From an uncultured Eudoraea sp. (lineage in GTDB: Bacteria > Bacteroidota > Bacteroidia > Flavobacteriales > Flavobacteriaceae), in assembly GCA_905479615.1 (NCBI GenBank), contig CAJQNH010000187.1:1-15732 (forward strand): a stretch of DNA of 15,732 bases, in the 5' to 3' direction. Position 1 is the first letter of the stretch, and each line of letters begins with the position of its first letter. Both the position numbers and the translations under genes were made by a program. Positions 14,876 through 15,732 of this stretch are shown here, piece by piece. The notes beneath the pieces were generated by a model. It saw nothing but the letters and a program-made list of their open reading frames with translations. It was not told the DNA's origin and did not search any database.

Positions 14876-15732
14876 TTAATTTGACTTATTCTTTACATTG
14901 AATGAGAAAACATCGGGTCTTGAATAATGTCCAACAACATCAAACATTCGTTTAGCTTTTATAATTTGTTGAAGATCAATGTCTGCATATAAAATACCTT
15001 CCTCTGCCTCTAAAGGTCCTGCTAAAAGTTGCCCATTTGGTCCAATAATAGTACTGTTACCCACATTGATCCATTCTCTTCCTTCTGGATAAAGTTTTTT
15101 AAACTCAAACTCGTCAGGAATATCATCCATTTTAAAAGCCATACATGTACTTATTACAAAAAGGCCACCTTCTCTTGCAATATGCTGCATGGATTGAATC
15201 CAGTTTGGACTTTTATCCCAGGTTGGAGATGCCAATATTTGAGTTCCGTATTCGTAGATTGCATTTCTTGCTAATGGCATTAAGTTTTCCCAACATATCA
15301 ATCCTGCTATTTTTCCAGATGAAGTATCATAAGAGCATAAAGTGCTACCATCTCCTTGTGACCATATAAGTCGCTCTCCTCCAGTCGGAATTAGCTTTCT
15401 GTGTTTACCTAGAATCAAACCTTTATCGTCTATAAAAAGTAAGCTATTGAACAAACTTGAATTACTCGTTTCAGAATTGCGTTCATGCATACCAATTACA
15501 ACATTGACACCTGCTTTTTTTGCAGCATTGCAAAGTTTTTCGGTAGTATCATCGGGAACGGAAACAGCATTTTCAACGAGTTTTACATAGAGCTCATTTA
15601 AATCAGCGCTTTTACTATTGGGTATAAGCCATACCCAATCCGGGTAACCCGAGATAAAAGCCTCAGGGAATACGATTAAATTAGCATCACTTTCGCCTGC
15701 TTTTATAATTGCCTCACAAGCTTTGTCAACAG
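14876..15732 (-). CDS. Nitrilase-type carbon-nitrogen hydrolase (N-terminus missing)
   Basis: Hydrolyses a nitrile to a carboxylate and ammonia, or an amide bond, in the cytoplasm. The reading frame is open to the right edge, giving 284 residues with roughly the first 25 missing; the ATG at 15490 is internal, since the catalytic glutamate lies upstream of it. The catalytic triad is visible in order: Glu in IVFPEAFISGYP, Lys in GKHRKLIPTGGERLIWSQGD, and Cys in GLICWENLMPLAR. PTGGERLIWSQGDGSTL and ASPTWDKSP are typical of the true nitrilase branch (aliphatic/aromatic nitrilases) rather than the amidase branches. The closing GHYSRPDVFSF is also usual there. The substrate is unknown. It is separated from the TPR gene by a repeat element. 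Confidence 0.93.
   Translation of the reverse strand, partial: VDKACEAIIKAGESDANLIVFPEAFISGYPDWVWLIPNSKSADLNELYVKLVENAVSVPDDTTEKLCNAAKKAGVNVVIGMHERNSETSNSSLFNSLLFIDDKGLILGKHRKLIPTGGERLIWSQGDGSTLCSYDTSSGKIAGLICWENLMPLARNAIYEYGTQILASPTWDKSPNWIQSMQHIAREGGLFVISTCMAFKMDDIPDEFEFKKLYPEGREWINVGNSTIIGPNGQLLAGPLEAEEGILYADIDLQQIIKAKRMFDVVGHYSRPDVFSFNVKNKSN

Noticed and set aside
1..15732. CRISPR array, tRNA or rRNA gene, transposase, or defence system
   Set aside because: No regularly spaced direct repeats, no cloverleaf or rRNA-like stretch, and no recognisable mobile-element or defence protein was found on either strand.

Overview
The window looks like an accessory stretch of a Bacteroidota chromosome, most likely a marine Flavobacteriaceae. 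This is inferred from the A+T-rich DNA, the lack of clear Shine-Dalgarno sequences, a Bacteroidetes-type -7 box (TATATTTG) before the glycoside hydrolase, several signal peptides ending in '-xAQ' or lipoprotein boxes, and the mix of formylglycine sulfatase, GH3 enzyme and Nudix/winged-helix sugar regulator. No rRNA, tRNA, transposase, integrase, phage gene or CRISPR array was seen.

Layout: twelve protein genes and one broken gene, all on the minus strand except the GH3 gene. From left to right: a lipoprotein arylsulfatase cut by the left edge (1-1010); a galactose-mutarotase-fold protein (1286-2170); a beta-lactamase-fold serine hydrolase lipoprotein (2275-3393); a GT39/PMT_2-type membrane glycosyltransferase (3525-5048); an exported DinB-fold protein (5145-5732); a small VOC/glyoxalase-fold protein (5902-6249); a Nudix plus winged-helix regulator (6506-7222) divergent from a membrane-anchored GH3 beta-glycosidase (7307-9718, plus strand); an RluA-type pseudouridine synthase with an extra C-terminal tail (9759-10880); a DmpA-like P1/S58 peptidase (10951-12084); a gene for a small exported protein broken by an in-frame stop (12229-12738); an exported TPR protein (12995-14668); and a nitrilase cut by the right edge (14876-15732).

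The clearest working unit is the regulator/GH3 pair. The gap between their start codons holds two copies of TGTGGC-N5-GACACA 35 nt apart, and the second overlaps the 3' end of the GH3 -7 box. The Nudix box of the regulator has lost key acidic residues, which fits a ligand sensor that controls the GH3 gene. The sulfatase and mutarotase-fold protein would suit polysaccharide use too, but nothing shows that they share this regulation.

The remaining minus-strand genes look like unrelated single-gene units. They are separated by gaps of about 70-280 bp that often carry degenerate inverted-repeat elements. Four gaps have CTAACGAT or CTTACGAT just upstream of the next start codon, and two gaps (before the TPR gene and before the broken gene) share about 110 bp of clearly related sequence. 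This is a cassette-like arrangement; whether these are mobile, attC-like or simply old MITE-type repeats cannot be decided from one window. Other points worth a second look are the M1-peptidase-like tail on the pseudouridine synthase and the single nonsense codon in the small exported protein. I see no convincing new defence or multi-gene system. The gap at 6250-6505 shows nothing I can interpret.
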